A program made the translations under genes and the position numbers. DNA of 64,000 nucleotides from Pseudomonas sp. CC6-YY-74. Lineage in GTDB: Bacteria > Pseudomonadota > Gammaproteobacteria > Pseudomonadales > Pseudomonadaceae. Within the stretch, counting starts at the first letter, position 1, and the number at the start of each line of letters is the position of its first letter. Below, in pieces: positions 11,811 to 21,447 of the stretch. The notes below the pieces were generated by a model. The model ran no database searches, was not told the origin of the DNA, and saw only the letters and a program-made list of their open reading frames with translations. The stretch covers positions 2,890,001 through 2,954,000 of the forward strand of contig NZ_CP019947.1 of NCBI RefSeq assembly GCF_002025205.1, read 5' to 3'.

Positions 11811-12339
11811 AACCTTCCCCTTTTTGCTCAGCTTGAGCGTCGCGCTCGGAAGCGCGTGCGCTTGGGCGCTGCCCACTGACCGTGAGCAGCCGATCCGCGT
11901 ACAGGCCGACAGCGCCGAACTCGATGACCGACAAGGCATCGCGGTCTATCGCGGCGACGTGATCATCACCCAGGGCACCCTGAAGATTACGGGCGACACC
12001 GTGACCATCACCCAGAACGCCCAGGGCGACATCGAAATTTTCACCTCGGTCGGCAAACCCGCCTATTACGAGCAGAAACCATCTGCGGACAAGCAGATCG
12101 TCAAAGCCTACGGCCTGACCATCCAGTATTTCGCCGCCAATGAACGCATCGTGCTGATCGACCAGGCCAAGGTGATCCAGGAAGGCAATACCTTCGAGGG
12201 CGAGAAAATCATCTATGACACCCGCCGCCAGATCGTCAATGCCGGGCGTGCCACCGGCACCAACATCACTACGCCGCGCCCACGCATCGACATGGTGATC
12301 CAGCCGAAGAACCCACCAGCCGAACAGCAGGCACAGTAG
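11797..12339 (+). CDS. lptA: Periplasmic LPS-binding protein LptA (LptH)
   Basis: Periplasmic jellyroll protein that polymerises into the LPS bridge; the Pseudomonas orthologue is often called LptH. It has 180 residues with a signal peptide ending near SACAWA, followed by the OstA-like domain ([25 protein letters not shown] split across strands). The start overlaps the end of lptC; lptB follows 2 bases after its stop. Confidence 0.92.
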   Translation: MRFVKTFPFLLSLSVALGSACAWALPTDREQPIRVQADSAELDDRQGIAVYRGDVIITQGTLKITGDTVTITQNAQGDIEIFTSVGKPAYYEQKPSADKQIVKAYGLTIQYFAANERIVLIDQAKVIQEGNTFEGEKIIYDTRRQIVNAGRATGTNITTPRPRIDMVIQPKNPPAEQQAQ

Positions 12340-12341
12340 CA

Positions 12342-13067
12342 ATGGCCACTTTGACAGCCCAGCACCTGGCCAAGAGCTACAAAGGCCGCCAAGTCGTGCG
12401 CGACGTCAGCCTGAGCATCGACAGCGGGCAGATCGTCGGCCTGCTCGGCCCCAACGGCGCGGGCAAGACCACCTGTTTCTACATGGTCGTCGGCCTGGTG
12501 CAGGCCGATCAGGGCCGCATACTGATCGACGACCTCGACGTCAGCCACCTGCCGATGCACGGCCGCGCCCGCGCCGGTATCGGTTACTTGCCGCAAGAAG
12601 CCTCGATTTTTCGCAAGCTCAGCGTGGCCGACAACATCATGGCCATCCTCGAGACCCGCAAGGAGCTGGATCGGGCCAGTCGCCGCAAAGAATTGGAAAG
12701 TCTGCTGCAGGAATTCCATATCAGCCACATCCGCGACAACCTCGGCATGAGTCTGTCCGGCGGCGAACGCCGTCGCGTGGAAATCGCCCGCGCCCTGGCC
12801 AGCGCACCAAAATTCATCCTGCTCGACGAACCCTTCGCCGGAGTCGATCCGATCTCGGTCGGCGACATCAAGCAGATTATCCACCACCTCAAGGCCAAGG
12901 GAATCGGCGTACTGATCACCGACCACAATGTCCGCGAGACCCTGGATATCTGTGAAACAGCCTACATCGTCAGCGACGGCCAACTGATTGCCGAAGGCGA
13001 TGCCGATGCTATTCTGGCCAACCAGCTGGTCAAAGACGTTTACCTGGGGCACGAGTTCCGCCTGTAA
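12342..13067 (+). CDS. lptB: LPS export ATPase LptB
   Basis: ATPase that drives LPS extraction by LptB2FG. The 241 residues contain Walker [17 protein letters not shown], the LptB-typical Q-loop [15 protein letters not shown], signature [15 protein letters not shown], Walker [14 protein letters not shown] and the switch His in [10 protein letters not shown]. lptF and lptG are not in the window, as is usual. Confidence 0.96.
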   Translation: MATLTAQHLAKSYKGRQVVRDVSLSIDSGQIVGLLGPNGAGKTTCFYMVVGLVQADQGRILIDDLDVSHLPMHGRARAGIGYLPQEASIFRKLSVADNIMAILETRKELDRASRRKELESLLQEFHISHIRDNLGMSLSGGERRRVEIARALASAPKFILLDEPFAGVDPISVGDIKQIIHHLKAKGIGVLITDHNVRETLDICETAYIVSDGQLIAEGDADAILANQLVKDVYLGHEFRL

Positions 13068-13126
13068 CAGCGGTTTTCCTCAACCGAACAGCAGCCAGAG
13101 CTAGGCAAACCACTGCAGATCAGGCA

Positions 13127-13132
13127 TATAAT
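13127..13132 (+). promoter_or_regulatory. -10 box upstream of rpoN
   Basis: TATAAT lies about 70 bases before the rpoN ATG, in the 133-bp gap after lptB. No convincing -35 partner is seen. It would allow rpoN expression apart from the lpt operon. Confidence 0.4.
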
Positions 13133-13200
13133 TTGCTTCCTTGTGGCGCTACGGCGCCCTGTAGTGGATTGCGCACAGACGCCGGCAAATAAGGTCTGCA

Positions 13201-14709
13201 ATGAAACCATCGCTAGTCCTGAGAATGGGCCAGCAGCTGACGATGACCCCGCAGCTGCAACAGGCTATTCGCCTACTCCAATTGTCTACCCTGGATCTGC
13301 AGCAAGAGATCCAGGAGGCCCTGGAGTCCAACCCGATGCTCGAGCGCGAAGAAGACGGTGACGACTTCGACAACGCGAACCCCTTGGCCGACGGCGCCGA
13401 AAACCCGGCGCCCGCCCCCCAGCAGGAAGAGTCCTACCAGGACAACAGCCACCAGGAAACCCCACAGACCGTGGACAACCTGGAAGAGGGCGAATGGAAC
13501 GAACGGATCCCCAACGAGCTGCCGGTCGACACCGCGTGGGAAGACGTCTATCAGACCAGCGCCAGCAGCCTGCCGAGCAACGACGATGACGAGTGGGACT
13601 TCACTACTCGCACTTCGGCTGGCGAAAGCCTGCAGAGTCACCTGCTCTGGCAGCTCAATCTGGCGCCGATGTCCGACAAGGATCGGCTGATCGGGGTCAC
13701 CCTGATCGACTGCATCAACTATCAGGGGTACCTGGAAGAAAGCCTCGAGGAAGTCGTCGCAGCCTTCGACCCGGACCTGGACATCGAACTCGACGAAGTG
13801 GAAGCCGTACTGCACCGCATCCAGCAGTTCGAGCCAGCTGGCATTGCCGCCCGTGACCTGCGCGAGTGCCTGCTCCTGCAACTGCGCCAGCTTCCAGCCA
13901 AGACACCCTGGCTGAGCGAGACTCTACGCCTGGCCAACGACTACCTCGACCTGCTCGGCAGTCGTGACTACAGCCAGCTGATGCGCCGCATGAAGCTCAA
14001 GGAAGACGAGCTGCGCCAAGTCATCGAACTGATCCAGAGCCTCAATCCACGCCCCGGCTCGCAGATCGAGTCGAGCGAGCCAGAATACGTGGTGCCTGAC
14101 GTCATCGTGCGCAAGCACAACGAACGCTGGCTGGTGGAGCTGAACCAGGAAGCCATGCCGCGCCTGCGGGTCAATGCGCAATACGCCGGTTTCGTCAAAC
14201 GCGCCGACTCCAGTGCCGACAACACCTTCATGCGCAACCAACTGCAGGAAGCCCGCTGGTTCATTAAGAGCCTGCAGAGTCGCAACGAAACCCTGATGAA
14301 GGTCGCCACCCAGATCGTCGAACACCAGCGTGGCTTTCTCGACTACGGCGACGAGGCGATGAAGCCACTGGTCCTGCACGATATCGCCGAGGCGGTGGGC
14401 ATGCATGAATCGACCATTTCGCGGGTCACCACGCAAAAATTCATGCACACCCCGCGTGGCATTTATGAGCTGAAATATTTCTTCTCCAGCCACGTCAGCA
14501 CCTCCGAAGGCGGCGAATGCTCGTCGACGGCGATCCGCGCCATCATCAAAAAACTGGTCGCCGCGGAAAATGCAAAAAAGCCGTTGAGTGACAGCAAGAT
14601 CGCTGGTTTACTGGAGGCACAGGGCATACAAGTAGCCCGCCGCACAGTCGCAAAATACCGTGAATCGCTTGGTATAGCGCCTTCTAGCGAGCGCAAGCGA
14701 TTGATGTAA
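13201..14709 (+). CDS. rpoN: RNA polymerase sigma-54 factor RpoN
   Basis: Alternative sigma factor for nitrogen, flagellar and other enhancer-dependent promoters (-24/-12 type). The 502-residue protein shows region I at the N-terminus (Gln-rich, [19 protein letters not shown]), an acidic region II (about 50-115), the core-binding domain, the HTH around [12 protein letters not shown] and the RpoN box [10 protein letters not shown] near residue 480. The gene order rpoN-hpf-ptsN-rapZ-ptsO is the conserved cluster of gamma-proteobacteria. Confidence 0.97.
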   Translation: MKPSLVLRMGQQLTMTPQLQQAIRLLQLSTLDLQQEIQEALESNPMLEREEDGDDFDNANPLADGAENPAPAPQQEESYQDNSHQETPQTVDNLEEGEWNERIPNELPVDTAWEDVYQTSASSLPSNDDDEWDFTTRTSAGESLQSHLLWQLNLAPMSDKDRLIGVTLIDCINYQGYLEESLEEVVAAFDPDLDIELDEVEAVLHRIQQFEPAGIAARDLRECLLLQLRQLPAKTPWLSETLRLANDYLDLLGSRDYSQLMRRMKLKEDELRQVIELIQSLNPRPGSQIESSEPEYVVPDVIVRKHNERWLVELNQEAMPRLRVNAQYAGFVKRADSSADNTFMRNQLQEARWFIKSLQSRNETLMKVATQIVEHQRGFLDYGDEAMKPLVLHDIAEAVGMHESTISRVTTQKFMHTPRGIYELKYFFSSHVSTSEGGECSSTAIRAIIKKLVAAENAKKPLSDSKIAGLLEAQGIQVARRTVAKYRESLGIAPSSERKRLM

Positions 14710-14898
14710 GGTGGCACTCGACGAAAGACCCACAAACAAGGCATACGTCATACCCGGCCTCGCTCTCGCGATAGCAGCCACACTGCCAAGACCCGAGCGA
14801 CAGTGCCAGGTGTGACATGCCAGCGTCTTTCACGCCAAAGTATTCCGGCGGCAGGCCCGGTAGCCTGCCTCTCATCCGCGGCAACAAGGAGAAACGGT

Positions 14899-15207
14899 AT
14901 GCAAGTCAACATCAGTGGACATCAGCTGGATGTGACCGACGCCCTGCGCGACTATATCGACGAAAAGCTCGGCCGATTGGAGCGCCACTTCGACAAGATC
15001 ACCAACGTGCAAGTCACCATGGAGGTCGAGAAGCTCAAGCAGAAAATCGAAGCGACCCTGCATATTGCCGGCGGCGAAGTGGTCGCCAATGCCGAGCACG
15101 ACGACATGTACGCAGCCATCGACCTACTGACCGACAAACTCGACCGCCAACTCATCAAGCACAAGGAAAAGCAGATCGACCGCCAGCAGGGCGCTATGGC
15201 CCGCTGA
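14899..15207 (+). CDS. hpf: Ribosome hibernation promoting factor
   Basis: Short HPF/YfiA-type protein of 102 residues that binds the 30S decoding region and promotes ribosome dimerisation in starved cells. It begins MQVNISGHQLDVTDALRDYI and has the helix EVEKLKQKIEATL. The start is fixed by AAGGAG just upstream; a longer in-frame reading lacks family similarity. It lies between rpoN and ptsN. Confidence 0.93.
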   Translation: MQVNISGHQLDVTDALRDYIDEKLGRLERHFDKITNVQVTMEVEKLKQKIEATLHIAGGEVVANAEHDDMYAAIDLLTDKLDRQLIKHKEKQIDRQQGAMAR

Positions 15208-15222
15208 GATCGCCTCCCTCCT

Positions 15223-15696
15223 ATGATCCGACTCGAAAATATCCTGACCCCCGGCCGTTCCCTGGTGAACGTGCCGGGAGGCAGTAAGAAACGCGTACTC
15301 GAACAGATAGCCAACCTGGTGGCACGCGAACTGCCCGACCTGGATGGCCAAGACATCTTCGAAAGCCTGATCGCCCGCGAAAAACTCGGCTCGACCGGTT
15401 TCGGTAATGGCATTGCCATTCCGCACTGTCGCCTGCCGGGCTGCAACGCACCGATCAGTGCGCTGCTGCGCCTGGATGCAGCGGTGGACTTCGACGCCAT
15501 CGACGGCGCCCCGGTCGACCTGCTGTTCGTCCTGCTGGTACCGGAAGCGGCCACCGACGAACACCTGGAACTGCTGCGCCAGATTGCCAGCATGCTCGAC
15601 CGCAGCGATGTGCGTGAGCGTTTGCGCCAAGCCCAGAACAGCGACGCGCTGTATCAGGTCGTTGTGGACATACAAAGCCAACTCAACCGGGCCTGA
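15223..15696 (+). CDS. ptsN: Nitrogen PTS enzyme IIA
   Basis: EIIA-Ntr, the output protein of the nitrogen phosphotransferase chain PtsP-PtsO-PtsN, which regulates by binding partners rather than moving sugar. It has 157 residues; the phosphorylated histidine is His68 in [10 protein letters not shown]. It follows hpf by 15 bases and precedes rapZ by 2. Confidence 0.95.
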   Translation: MIRLENILTPGRSLVNVPGGSKKRVLEQIANLVARELPDLDGQDIFESLIAREKLGSTGFGNGIAIPHCRLPGCNAPISALLRLDAAVDFDAIDGAPVDLLFVLLVPEAATDEHLELLRQIASMLDRSDVRERLRQAQNSDALYQVVVDIQSQLNRA

Positions 15697-15698
15697 CC

Positions 15699-16556
15699 AT
15701 GCGCTTGATCATCGTCAGCGGTCGCTCCGGCTCCGGCAAAAGCACCGCCCTCGACGTCCTTGAGGACAACGGCTTCTACTGCATCGACAACCTGCCGGCC
15801 GGCCTGCTCCCCGAACTGGCGGAGCGCACCCTGCAGGACACCGAACTGCTCCACCCGCAAGTCGCCGTGTCGATCGACGCGCGCAACCTGCCCAGCCAGC
15901 TCAAGCGTTTCCCGGAAATCCTCGAGGAGGTACGTGCGCGGCATATCAAGTGCGACGTGGTCTACCTGGATGCCGATGAGGAAACCCTGCTCAAGCGCTT
16001 TTCCGAGACCCGCCGGCGCCATCCGCTGACCAACGCGAACCGCTCGCTGGCCGAGGCCATTGCCGATGAAAGTCTGCTGCTCGGGCCAATCACCGACCTC
16101 GCTGACCTGCAAATCGACACCACCCACCTCAACCTCTACCAGTTGCGCGACAGCCTGAAGCTGCGCCTGCTCAATCAACCGGAGCCAGGCACGGCCTTTC
16201 TGGTCGAGTCGTTCGGCTTCAAGCGCGGCATGCCGGTGGATGCCGATCTGGTGTTCGATGTGCGCTGCCTGCCCAACCCCTACTGGAAGCCGGACCTGCG
16301 CGATTTCTCCGGGCTCGACCAGCCGGTGGCCGATTATCTGGCGGCCCAGGCCGATGTCGAGGAAATGTTCCAGGACGTCCTCGCCTACTTGAAGAAATGG
16401 CTGCCCCGCTTCGCCGCCAGCAACCGTGCCTACGTCACGGTGGCAATAGGCTGCACTGGCGGTCATCACCGCTCGGTGTACCTGGCCAATCGCCTGGGCG
16501 AGGCCCTGAAACCCATTCTGAAAAACGTCCAGGTTCGCCACCGCGACCTTAGCTAA
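15699..16556 (+). CDS. rapZ: RNase adaptor/P-loop protein RapZ
   Basis: Member of the RapZ (YvcJ) family. In E. coli RapZ senses glucosamine 6-phosphate and guides RNase E to the sRNA GlmZ; the Pseudomonas target is less clear. The 285 residues have Walker [10 protein letters not shown] near the N-terminus and the C-terminal RNA-binding part with [13 protein letters not shown] and VRHRDL. The reading frame and length are normal. Confidence 0.94.
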   Translation: MRLIIVSGRSGSGKSTALDVLEDNGFYCIDNLPAGLLPELAERTLQDTELLHPQVAVSIDARNLPSQLKRFPEILEEVRARHIKCDVVYLDADEETLLKRFSETRRRHPLTNANRSLAEAIADESLLLGPITDLADLQIDTTHLNLYQLRDSLKLRLLNQPEPGTAFLVESFGFKRGMPVDADLVFDVRCLPNPYWKPDLRDFSGLDQPVADYLAAQADVEEMFQDVLAYLKKWLPRFAASNRAYVTVAIGCTGGHHRSVYLANRLGEALKPILKNVQVRHRDLS

Positions 16557-16569
16557 GGATCCTGCCGCG

Positions 16570-16842
16570 ATGCCTTCCTGCCAAGTCACCATCATCAACA
16601 AACTGGGCCTGCATGCACGCGCAGCCGCCAAGTTCGTCGGTGTCGCCGGGCGCTTCCCCTGCCAGGTCAGGGTCGGCCGCGCACCGGAGAGCCTGGTGGA
16701 CGGCAAAAGCATCATGGCGGTAATGATGCTCGCGGCTGGCAAAGGCACGCCGATTCACCTGCACACCGAAGGTGAGCAGGACGATGACGCACTCAACTCC
16801 CTGGTCGAACTGATCAACAACTACTTCGACGAAGGCGAATAA
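16570..16842 (+). CDS. ptsO: HPr-like phosphocarrier NPr
   Basis: Phosphocarrier between PtsP and PtsN in the nitrogen PTS. It has 90 residues; the phosphorylated histidine is His15 in NKLGLHARAAAKFV, and the serine-46-type region reads DGKSIMAVMML. It is the last gene of the rpoN cluster and is followed by a terminator. Confidence 0.95.
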   Translation: MPSCQVTIINKLGLHARAAAKFVGVAGRFPCQVRVGRAPESLVDGKSIMAVMMLAAGKGTPIHLHTEGEQDDDALNSLVELINNYFDEGE

Positions 16843-16956
16843 GCGCGCAAGCGCGCAAGCGCCAAGCAGTGTGCCCTCGAATTCACTCAGTTTACCTCCT
16901 GTTTTTCTTGCAGCTTTAGATTGCCAGGGACAGTGAACCTTGAGCAACAGCCAAAC

Positions 16957-16988
16957 GAAAGGGCGCCAATGGGCGCCCTTGGTTTTTT
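16957..16988. terminator. Bidirectional terminator between ptsO and pmbA
   Basis: GGGCGCC (16961-16967) pairs with GGCGCCC (16972-16978), with AAA on the left and a TTTTTT tract on the right. It can end ptsO transcripts and, read on the minus strand, pmbA transcripts. Confidence 0.75.
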
Positions 16989-17016
16989 ACTTCTAGCTTG
17001 CCGCTTAGGGCTGGCG

Positions 17017-18363
17017 TCAGCTACCCGCCACCGTCATCTTCTCGATCAACACCGAGCCGGTGCGGATATTACTGCGCAGCTCGAGATCGTTACCCACCGC
17101 GACTATCTGTTTGAACATGTCGCGCAGGTTGCCGGCGATGGTCACCTCCTGCACCGGGAACTGGATCTCGCCGTTCTCCACCCAAAAACCACCAGCCCCT
17201 CGCGAATAGTCGCCGGTGACCATATTCAGGCCCTGGCCCATCAACTCGGTGACCAACAGGCCACGGCCCATGCGCTTGAGCAACGCGTTCTGGTCTTCCG
17301 CGCCATGGCTGACGAACAGATTATGCACGCCTCCAGAGTTGGCCGTACTCGGCATGCCCAGCTTGCGCCCCGAGTAAGTGCCCAGCACGTAGGAGACCAG
17401 CTCGCCGCCCGCGACAAAGGGCTTGGCATAGGTCGCCAGCCCATCGCCGTCGAAGGCCGCACTGCCCAGGGCACGCGGAATATGCGGACGCTCGTCGAGA
17501 GTCAGCCAGTCGGGGAACAACTGCTGGCCCAGGGCACCTTCGAGAAAGGATGACTTGCGGTACAGGTTGCCGCCGGAAATAGCCGCGAGGAAATGCCCGA
17601 ACAGCCCCGTCGCCAGTTCGGCGGAAAACAGCACCGGCACTTCGCAGGTCGGTACCGGCCGCGCGCCCAGACGACTGACCGCACGCTGCGCGGCACGCTG
17701 ACCAATCCCTGCGGCATCGGCCAGCAGCTCGCCCTGACGATTGACGTCATACCAGTAATCGCGCTGCATCTGCCCGCCATCTTCGGCGATCATCACACAG
17801 CTCAAGCTGTGCCGCGTGCTGGCATAGCCCGCGATGAAACCATGACTATTGCCATAGACCCTGCAGCCCTGGTGGGTATTGAGGGTGGTGCCGTCGGCGT
17901 TCTTGATCCGCGGGTCCGCGGCAAAGGCTGCAGCTTCACAGCGCAGCGCCTGCTCGATGGCCTGCTCCGGGCTGACCGCCCAGGCGTGATACAAATCCAG
18001 TTGCGGAAACTCGCGCGCCATCAGCTCGGCATCGGCCAAGCCTGCCGCCTCATCTTCCGACGCATGCTTGGCGATCGCCAGAGCCGCCGCGACGGTTTCC
18101 CGGATAGCGGCATCGCCACTTGCCGAGGTGCTGGCCGAGCCCTTGCGCTGGCCGACATACAGGGTGATACCGAAACCCTGGTCACGATTGAATTCGACCG
18201 TTTCGACTTCGCCCTGGCGAACCGAAGTGGACAAGCCTTGTTCCACCGACACGGCCACCTCACAGCCACTGGCGCCCTGCTTCTTCGCCTCGGCGATAAT
18301 CTGCTCGACCTGGGCCTGCAACTGCGGCACGGCTTCGGGGCCGACTATATCTACTGCACTCAT
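17017..18363 (-). CDS. pmbA: TldD/PmbA-family protein PmbA (TldE)
   Basis: Partner of TldD in a protease pair that matures microcins and degrades CcdA in E. coli. It has 448 residues. PmbA has the fold but not the metal-binding HExxxH motif, and none is seen here. Motifs include NSHGFIAGYAST and FFLAA-like FLAAISGGNLYRKSSF. The start is the ATG at 18363, with AGGAG five bases upstream. darP lies divergently next to it and tldD follows beyond darP. Confidence 0.92.
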   Translation of the reverse strand: MSAVDIVGPEAVPQLQAQVEQIIAEAKKQGASGCEVAVSVEQGLSTSVRQGEVETVEFNRDQGFGITLYVGQRKGSASTSASGDAAIRETVAAALAIAKHASEDEAAGLADAELMAREFPQLDLYHAWAVSPEQAIEQALRCEAAAFAADPRIKNADGTTLNTHQGCRVYGNSHGFIAGYASTRHSLSCVMIAEDGGQMQRDYWYDVNRQGELLADAAGIGQRAAQRAVSRLGARPVPTCEVPVLFSAELATGLFGHFLAAISGGNLYRKSSFLEGALGQQLFPDWLTLDERPHIPRALGSAAFDGDGLATYAKPFVAGGELVSYVLGTYSGRKLGMPSTANSGGVHNLFVSHGAEDQNALLKRMGRGLLVTELMGQGLNMVTGDYSRGAGGFWVENGEIQFPVQEVTIAGNLRDMFKQIVAVGNDLELRSNIRTGSVLIEKMTVAGS

Positions 18364-18480
18364 AACCACTCCTAAGAATCTGTTCCGGATCTACTGCGAG
18401 CTTCGCGCGTGATGCTGCGGGCTGAACGCTTGCAGTTGGATACTTGCTATCATGGCGGCGTTTTCCATTGGACCCCCCCC

Positions 18481-18999
18481 ATGCCTGAATATCTTGATGA
18501 CTTCTCCGGCGAGAAGAGTAAAACCCAGGTCAAGCGCGAGCTGCACGCCTTGCAAGACCTAGGTCAACGCCTGACCACCCTGAAGCCCGACCTGCTCAAC
18601 AAACTGCCGTTGACCGACGAAATGCGCCGCGCCCTCGAAGAGGCGCCCAAGCACACGGCCAATTCCGCGAAAAAGCGCCATATGCAGTTTATCGGCCGGC
18701 TGATGCGCGATCAGGACATCGAAGCGATTCTTACCCTGCTCGACCAACTGGACGCTTCAACTCGCCAGTACAACGAACGCTTTCATGGCCTGGAGCGCTG
18801 GCGTGACCGTCTTATCAACGGTACCGACGACACCCTGGAAGCCTTTGTTGGCGACTATCCTGAAGCAGATCGGCAACACCTGCGTCAGTTGATTCGCCAG
18901 GCCCAGCACGAACTGGCGCAGAACAAAGCGCCAGCGACCTCGCGCAAAATCTTCAAGTACATCCGCGAACTGGACGAAGCCCAACGCGGATTGCGTTGA
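18481..18999 (+). CDS. darP: Ribosome-associated protein DarP (YjgA)
   Basis: Dual-action ribosomal maturation protein that associates with the 50S subunit. It has 172 residues, highly charged and helical, with the family stretches [19 protein letters not shown] and [14 protein letters not shown]. The start is set at the ATG before [13 protein letters not shown], the family N-terminus, right after a run of eight C; no good ribosome site is seen. It sits between pmbA and tldD on the opposite strand. Confidence 0.9.
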   Translation: MPEYLDDFSGEKSKTQVKRELHALQDLGQRLTTLKPDLLNKLPLTDEMRRALEEAPKHTANSAKKRHMQFIGRLMRDQDIEAILTLLDQLDASTRQYNERFHGLERWRDRLINGTDDTLEAFVGDYPEADRQHLRQLIRQAQHELAQNKAPATSRKIFKYIRELDEAQRGLR

Positions 19000-19041
19000 T
19001 CCTGCCGTAAAGGTGGGTGACGCCCTCGGCTAACCCACGTC

Positions 19042-20484
19042 CTAGGAGCCTGTGCCGCCGACGGTAATCGCATCGATCTTCAGGGTCGGCTGGCCGACGC
19101 CGACCGGCACCGACTGACCGTCCTTGCCGCAGGTACCGACGCCGCTGTCCAGGGCCAGGTCGTTGCCGACCATCGATACCCGGCTCATGGCCTCGGGGCC
19201 GTTGCCAATCAGGGTGGCGCCCTTGACCGGCGCGGTGATCTTGCCGTCTTCGATCAGGTAGGCCTCGCTGGTGGAGAAGACGAACTTGCCGCTGGTGATG
19301 TCGACCTGGCCGCCGCCGAGGTTGGCGCAGTAAATGCCTTTCTTCACCGAGCGGATGATTTCTTCCGGGTCGCTTTCCCCAGCCAGCATGTAGGTATTGG
19401 TCATCCGCGGCATCGGCAGGTGCGCGTAGGATTCGCGGCGACCGTTGCCGGTGCGTGCCAGCCCCATCAGGCGGGCGTTCAGCTTGTCCTGCATATAGCC
19501 CTTGAGCACGCCGTTCTCGATCAACGTGGTGCACTGGGTCGGCGTGCCTTCGTCATCCACGCTGAGCGAGCCACGACGCCCGACCAGGGTGCCGTCGTCG
19601 ACGATGGTGCACAGGCTGGAGGCGACCTTCTCACCCATGCGCCCGCTGTAGGCGGAACTGCCCTTGCGATTGAAATCGCCTTCCAGGCCATGGCCGACCG
19701 CCTCGTGCAGCAGCACGCCGGACCAGCCGGCGCCCATCACCACCGGCAGGGTGCCGGCTGGCGCGGGAATCGCCTCGAGATTGACCAGGGCCTGGCGCAG
19801 CGCTTCGCGGGCATAGCCCATGGCGCGATCTTCGCTCATGAAGTAGCGGTAGTCGCTGCGCCCACCACCACCATGGCTGCCACGCTCGCGGCGACCGTTC
19901 TGCTCGACGATCACGCTGACATTGAAACGCACCAGCGGACGAATATCGACGGCCAGGCTGCCGTCCTGCGCCGCCACCAGAATGCGATCCCAGACCCCGG
20001 CGAGGCTGACCGTGACCTGCTTGATCCGCGCATCGAGAGCACGCGTGGCCACATCGATCTGCTTGAGCAACTCGACCTTCTGCGCCCGACCGATCACGTC
20101 CAGCGGATTTTCCGCTGCATACAAGGCGGTGACCTGCGGGCTGCTGAAGGCCTGCACCCGCGCGTTCTGCCCGGCGCGGGCAATCGAGCGAGCCGCACGG
20201 GCGGCCTGGGTCAGTGCCTCGGCGGTGATGGCATTACTGTAGGCAAACCCGGTTTTCTCGCCAGACTGGGCACGCACACCGACGCCCTGATCCAGGTTGA
20301 AACTGCCTTCCTTGACGATGCCGTCCTCCAGCACCCAGGTCTCGGACACCTGGCTCTGGAAATACAGATCGGCAGCATCGATACCGGGGCCGGACAACTC
20401 GCCCAGCACCCCTGGCAGATGGTCGAGGGTCAAGCCGCCCGGGCCCAACAGGTGCTCACTGACGGATAACAACATCTCGCTCAT
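19042..20484 (-). CDS. tldD: Metalloprotease TldD
   Basis: Catalytic subunit of the TldD/PmbA zinc protease. It has 480 residues with the metal motif [11 protein letters not shown] (HExxxH) and the conserved [15 protein letters not shown] region that closes the active site. The start is the ATG before [12 protein letters not shown]. The gene begins 16 bases after the nitrilase gene, so it belongs to the long mre-rng-yhdP transcription unit. Confidence 0.94.
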   Translation of the reverse strand: MSEMLLSVSEHLLGPGGLTLDHLPGVLGELSGPGIDAADLYFQSQVSETWVLEDGIVKEGSFNLDQGVGVRAQSGEKTGFAYSNAITAEALTQAARAARSIARAGQNARVQAFSSPQVTALYAAENPLDVIGRAQKVELLKQIDVATRALDARIKQVTVSLAGVWDRILVAAQDGSLAVDIRPLVRFNVSVIVEQNGRRERGSHGGGGRSDYRYFMSEDRAMGYAREALRQALVNLEAIPAPAGTLPVVMGAGWSGVLLHEAVGHGLEGDFNRKGSSAYSGRMGEKVASSLCTIVDDGTLVGRRGSLSVDDEGTPTQCTTLIENGVLKGYMQDKLNARLMGLARTGNGRRESYAHLPMPRMTNTYMLAGESDPEEIIRSVKKGIYCANLGGGQVDITSGKFVFSTSEAYLIEDGKITAPVKGATLIGNGPEAMSRVSMVGNDLALDSGVGTCGKDGQSVPVGVGQPTLKIDAITVGGTGS

Positions 20485-20500
20485 AACTGTTTCATCTCGT

Positions 20501-21355
20501 TCATGTTTGCTCCAAACCAGGCAGCCGTGGTTCGGCCGCTGCAAAAAATCGTTTATGCCGGCTTACCGGCATCCGTTGGCGAATCGCCGCCTGCTCGACG
20601 GCATCGCGGCTAGCCAGCAAGACCGCCTCGCCTTGCGCCTGCTCGGCCAACACTCGACCCCAGGGATCGACGATGGCCGAATGGCCGAAGGTCTCGCGCC
20701 CGCCGGGATGAGTGCCGCCCTGGCCGGCGGCCAGCAGGTAGCACTGGGTCTCGATGGCCCGGGCCCGCACCAGTATCTGCCAATGCGCCGCACCGGTCAG
20801 CGCAGTGAAGGCCGCGGGCACGCTGATCAACTCAGCCCCGGCGTCACGCAGGGCGCCATACAGTTCAGGGAAACGCAGGTCGTAGCAAACCGTCAAGCCC
20901 AGGCGCCCAACGGGGGTATCGGCCACCACGACCTGGCTGCCGTGGGCAAAATCATCGGACTCGCGGTAACGGCCCTGGCTGTCGCCGACCTCCACATCGA
21001 ACAGGTGCAGCTTGTCGTAGCGCGCGACCTGCTCGCCATGCTCGTCGAGCAACAGGCAACAGGCCCGCGCCTTTGCCTCGGGCTGACCCGCTGGCGGCAA
21101 GGGCAAGGTACCGGCCACTATCCATAATTTGAGGTCGCGGGCGGCCTGTTTCAACCAGGGCAGGATCGGCCCTTCACCGCGCGCTTCGCTGCGGCCCAGC
21201 GCGGCCAGGTCGCGGCGACCCATGGCGGCGAAATTCTCCGGCAATACCGCCAGGCGCGCTCCGCCCGCTGCGGCCTGCTCGAGCAGACGCCGGGCCTGGA
21301 GCAGATTGGCCGGTACATCGTCCCGGCTGACCATTTGAATCACCGCGAGGGTCAT
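20501..21355 (-). CDS. Carbon-nitrogen hydrolase, Nit1/YafV-like
   Basis: Nitrilase-superfamily amidase of 284 residues. The catalytic Glu-Lys-Cys triad is visible as Glu40 (LPENFA), Lys115 (RYDKLHLFD) and Cys157 ([10 protein letters not shown]). Relatives repair deaminated glutathione (Nit1 type) or act on omega-amides; the exact substrate cannot be read from sequence. It lies between yhdP and tldD in the same orientation. Confidence 0.85.
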   Translation of the reverse strand: MTLAVIQMVSRDDVPANLLQARRLLEQAAAGGARLAVLPENFAAMGRRDLAALGRSEARGEGPILPWLKQAARDLKLWIVAGTLPLPPAGQPEAKARACCLLLDEHGEQVARYDKLHLFDVEVGDSQGRYRESDDFAHGSQVVVADTPVGRLGLTVCYDLRFPELYGALRDAGAELISVPAAFTALTGAAHWQILVRARAIETQCYLLAAGQGGTHPGGRETFGHSAIVDPWGRVLAEQAQGEAVLLASRDAVEQAAIRQRMPVSRHKRFFAAAEPRLPGLEQT

Positions 21356-21447
21356 GCGCGCTCCAGGTCGGTGAGTGGTGAGTCTTCAGCTTACAAGCCA
21401 TGGCCATCGGCTGCATCGCCTGGCGCAGCGGTTTTTTCAACAACCTG